Assembly: GCF_963576675.1 (NCBI RefSeq)
Contig: NC_088913.1
Location: 78,987,001 to 79,051,000, forward strand
Length of the DNA stretch: 64,000 nt
Source of the DNA: Euphorbia lathyris
Lineage: Eukaryota > Streptophyta > Magnoliopsida > Malpighiales > Euphorbiaceae
Direction of reading: 5' to 3'
Shown here in pieces: positions 60,526 through 64,000 of this stretch; the first letter of the stretch is position 1; each line of letters starts with the position of its first letter. Made by a program: the position numbers and the translations under genes. The notes beneath the pieces are model-generated. The model was not told the origin of the DNA. It made no database searches and worked only from the letters and a program-made list of their open reading frames with translations.

Positions 60526-62116
60526 GATTATAAGAGTGGGTTTAATTTAAACCTGAGAGTGAGAAAGAGTAAACGTATGTCATTCATTTGCTTAAAGTAT
60601 ATCAATCTAAAATTATAGGCCTTTTAGTTGATTTTAGATTGCTCCCACTATTTTGCCAAATTAATAGCCCTCCATATTAATTCGAAGAATTTCACAAATC
60701 CTTTAGTGAGCTAGGATCCTAACTCCTGAGATTTCGCCTTGAGTTTACTCAACAAGCTAGTCTCATTCATTAGGTAGATTCATGTAATCAATCACATCTT
60801 TAATGTGATTCCTAGGTTATTGGGTTACTAACCACATTAGTAACTAATATGCTATTCATATTAATCCCAACTGTCTTGCCCATTAGTTTATGACAACATG
60901 AGTTTACTCATCCAATTATCATAATCTAATTTAAGTATTACCCCATATTCATGAAAAATGATTTTCGATAATTCAGGTGTTACCGAAAGGACCCCGAGCT
61001 TGAGTTTACTCAACAACCCAAAGGCCCTCAGCACTGCCGGCTGAATTATAATATTAGGGAGGGGCAACCGATTTTAATAACTTGTTTATTTACTTAACTT
61101 TTTAATGAGGGATTTTATTTTAGGTCTCATAATCTAACTTAGTCTTGATTTGCTTTAGCATACATCAGACACATACATTCACATACATTGGCGTTATGGA
61201 CATATCATCTAAATTATTCCGTCGAGCCAGAGACGGAATAAAAGGGCAAACCTAAGGAAATACTAGCTATTACATATTTCTCTTTAGGTCCTCCGTCTTC
61301 TCCATGGCGCCTTGAAATTACATATTAATTTCTATACTACTAAAAAAAACTTCAATTGAATTGAAGGGAATCAGATGAGAGGAGAAATTACAATAGATAG
61401 TAGAAAGGTAGGACTCGCAGGCCCTATTTCAAAAATACCAAAAGACTAAAGAGGGTCCAAATATGTCCATAACTCCAAACATGCATAGACTCAATTAAAT
61501 AAATTTAATTGGTTGATTATATAACTATCTTATGTTAATCACATTAATATATCAAATTAACTTTCCTCCAATTTTACTTCTAATAGTTTCGTATCTTTTA
61601 TATTAATTTTTAGATTAATATAACTATACAAAACTTTAATTATGCACGTCCCAATTATTTTGATTTTAATTCATTTAACATTTTGATTTACAAATTGGTA
61701 AAACAAACTTTTAAACAAATCTTCATTCGATAATCAAAACAGAAAACTATCAATTTCTGAAACATATATTTTTAAATATAAAAACGATATATATATATAT
61801 ATCAGTTCTAAAACGGTTTTAAAACGATTTTCAGAAAATAGGAAAAACTACTATAGATTTCCGTTTTATCTTTAGAATTAATAAAGCTCATTTTATCAAT
61901 CTAACTATAAAACTAATAGATTTTGTTATAATGATTATCAACCAAAATAATTAGGAACATACGCATAATCTGTTTTAATTAACAATTAATTAAAACTTAT
62001 TTATCTTTAGAATTAATTAATCAAAACAATTTGTTAATTAATCCTAACTATAAATATTTATTCAATCCTATTGAAAACTTCTAAATTTTCATATATGAAA
62101 TAACAGATTTAACGAT
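60526..62116 (-). other. Leader of copia 2
   Basis: About 1.6 kb of AT-rich, non-coding sequence between primer site and gag start; unusually long for a copia element. gagtttactcaac phrases recur at about 60732, 60900 and 61002. Confidence 0.6.
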
Positions 62117-62129
62117 GGCTCTGATACCA
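62117..62129 (-). promoter_or_regulatory. Primer binding site, complementary to initiator tRNA-Met
   Basis: Minus strand TGGTATCAGAGCC one base inside the LTR end (CCAACA), the standard plant copia priming site. Confidence 0.9.
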
Positions 62130-62130
62130 C

Positions 62131-63179
62131 TGTTGGAAATTAGGCTAAGGTATAGCAGCAGAAATATAAAATTTTAACCTATTTCCGTTTAACCACAATA
62201 TCCGTTAACCGTTATTTCATATAAAGAAGGATAAGAAGAAATACCTTTTAGAAGTTCTATCTACCGTTGCAAACGAAGTGCCCACAACTTCAAAAGAGAT
62301 AGAAACTGTCTACCAATCTGCCCCTATCCGAAACAGACCTTCCAGACCTCCGAACGACAATCCCTTCGGTGAAAACGTGGAAGAATATGTCTAGAAGCTC
62401 CTGTCCAAAAATCGCGACGATCCGACGGTTCAATCTCCGGGAATCCGCACAATCGTGAACTGACCTGATGTAGGAGTAGTAAAACGAATTTCTCCCTTTT
62501 GTTTGTTTTTCTTCTTCGAGTTCCCAAACACGAAATAAAACACGGGAAGATTAATTTAGTATCAACCGTTGAATAGTAACCAAAGTAGATTGCCTCTAAC
62601 TAATCAACATAAGATCAATGATAAAAGAAATAGATGAAAATTAATTGATCAAACGAAGCCGTAGAGAAATCTCGTCCTCGAACTAGGGGTGTCGAATTTT
62701 CTCTCTCTTGGACCAGGTGAATTTCGAAAATCACAAGTAGGGTATGGCTTGCTTGGATTTCGAAAATCTCAAGGGAAGGGGTATTTATAATCTCTTGTAT
62801 CTAATCCCTAGTTAGATAGAATTAGGTTACTGAATAGGAATTCCATTCGGAATAGAATTCCTAATTATTATCTCACTATATATCTAATATATTAAGGATA
62901 ATAATAATAACCTTATTGGATAATAATAGGAGTATATTAATCTAATTAAAACTCCTAACTTAATTATCTCTTAATTAATTTAATTCATATTCCTAATCTA
63001 ATTAGGATTAACAAAATCAAATTAATTATTCATGTATATCACTACATGAATTTCGACCCCCTTATGTCCATGGGCCTTATTGGGCTCAATTGGGCTTCTA
63101 TCAATTAATTAACATCTATCTCTCTTTTAGGTTCCAAGTCTTATGTGTGATCCATTAGGTTCTTATTGCTTCTAGCCGT
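62131..63179 (-). mobile_element. 5' LTR of copia element 2, cut by another insertion
   Basis: Starts TGTTGGAAATTAGG next to the primer site and matches the LTR at 54522 base for base in length up to ...tctagccgt. The expected continuation (atgcaacg) is replaced by TGTTAGACAAGATGCC. The remainder should lie beyond the window. Confidence 0.9.
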
Positions 63180-64000
63180 TGTTAGACAAGATGCCGAACG
63201 GCCTCGCCCGGGCGGACCGGAGGGTGGACACCTCATGGCGACGTAAGCGGTGATTGGCGCCGAAAGCAACCAATCGTGGAATCAAGCTGCTCGGCAGGAC
63301 CGGAGCTCAGAGTATGGAAGAGTCGCCACCCACGAATGAGAAAATGAACACCGATCCCTTACGGGACACCGATGAGGGTTCGGGAAACTTAGGTACGAGC
63401 CGAGAAGGCTAGCTCCTTTCCGGAGAAAGGCTACTAGGCACCCCGATATCGCCCGGTTATGAACCACCGGCCTCCTACTCAGCGTGTTAGGCGATAACGG
63501 ACTAATCGCATATTTCTTTAAGTTTAAAATTCATTTGAAACCTTTTCTTTCTCGCTTTGAAAACCGTTTTGAGCATGTTATTCGAAAGCCATTTTAGTAA
63601 AGAATCACCCATTTTGCATAAATTTAAAGTATATAGGAGAGAGAGGGGAAGAAGAAAGAATTGATTTATTCACATTGTGATTTTATGCTTTAGACTATAC
63701 ACTAACTCTACGCTAATCTCATTCCCAAAACGAGTTTATTTACATGGTTCGTACCTTAATCGCCGTTGGAACGATTTAGGCACGTTTCAAAACCCCGTTA
63801 ATTTACATGATGTTCACTCGAATCGCCGTTGGAACGACTCGAGTGTTTGAAGACGTGAGATGAAAAGTTTTAACAAAAATACGTGGTTAAGCATACAAGT
63901 CAATTTATTTGGTACAAAACCATTTAATTAGGAAAACAATTCAAAACTTCTTTATTCACAAAAGCAATTTTAATTACGAGGTTCGCTTAATCCGTCGTTG
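63180..64000. mobile_element. Start of another LTR retroelement (LTR, runs off the edge)
   Basis: Begins TGTTAGACAAGATGCCGAAC at the break in the copia 2 LTR and is clearly richer in G and C for the first 300 bp. It contains agagtcgccacccacgaa, gggacaccgat, ggttcgggaaac and aggcaccccgatatcgcccg, a phrase order I associate with long LTRs of plant retroelements. Lineage unresolved, and strand not determined. Short frames here are not genes. Confidence 0.6.

Larger units (their letters stand above)
56605..62130 (-). mobile_element. Internal region of copia element 2
   Basis: Complete from polypurine tract (56605-56620) to primer site (62117-62129), flanked by two matching LTRs. It contains gag (59815-60525), broken pol (56619-59700) and a long 1.6-kb untranslated leader (60526-62116). 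Confidence 0.9.

Noticed and set aside
63282..63467. Minus-strand 61-codon frame
   Set aside because: Lies within the LTR of the element at the right edge.

Overview
This window looks like nuclear DNA of a flowering plant, a eudicot and probably a rosid. Four intron-containing plant genes sit in AT-rich intergenic DNA that is mostly transposable-element sequence: L1-type LINEs with a C-terminal RNase H, Ty1/copia elements primed by initiator tRNA-Met, Helitrons, hAT, Mutator-like and PIF/Harbinger-like elements, and an Au-type SINE. The rosid placement rests on the short-tailed CP29 (LHCB8/LHCB4.3 type), which I know only from rosids. I could not name the species.

Layout. 1-3.9 kb: a TGTAAC...GTTACA repeat, a 2.3-kb hAT-type element (604-2905) that swallowed a foldback element with arms of about 350-380 bp (1328-2681), and LTR-like debris. 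3.9-9.0 kb: a Helitron on + (3902-8998) with a second Helitron on - inside it (6230-8800). 9.4-13.4 kb: ATE1, arginyl-tRNA protein transferase. 13.7-16.0 kb: a hAT and two foldback/Mutator-type elements, one carrying a perfect 48-bp hairpin. 18.0-20.5 kb: a 5'-truncated LINE. 22.7-25.6 kb: a Yippee-like gene (minus strand) whose fourth intron took a Mutator-like insertion right at its splice donor. 26.7-31.4 kb: a Helitron 3' end, an Au SINE, a hAT with perfect ends and a decayed LINE. 31.8-34.0 kb: the CP29 gene (minus strand). 34.6-37.8 kb: a decayed copia element. 42.0-44.1 kb: an HMG-box (HMGB) gene. 44.5-45.7 kb: three elements nested in one another. 48.1-64.0 kb: a four-deep nest (LINE, copia 1, copia 2, a further LTR element) that runs off the right edge.

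The four host genes do not form a pathway: ATE1 acts in N-degron protein turnover, the Yippee-like protein is a small zinc protein of poorly known role, CP29 is a photosystem II antenna protein, and HMGB is a chromatin architectural protein. All exon coordinates were read by eye from splice signals, reading-frame continuity and remembered family sequence; no alignment was run. No rRNA gene, intact tRNA gene, CRISPR array or prokaryotic feature was seen.
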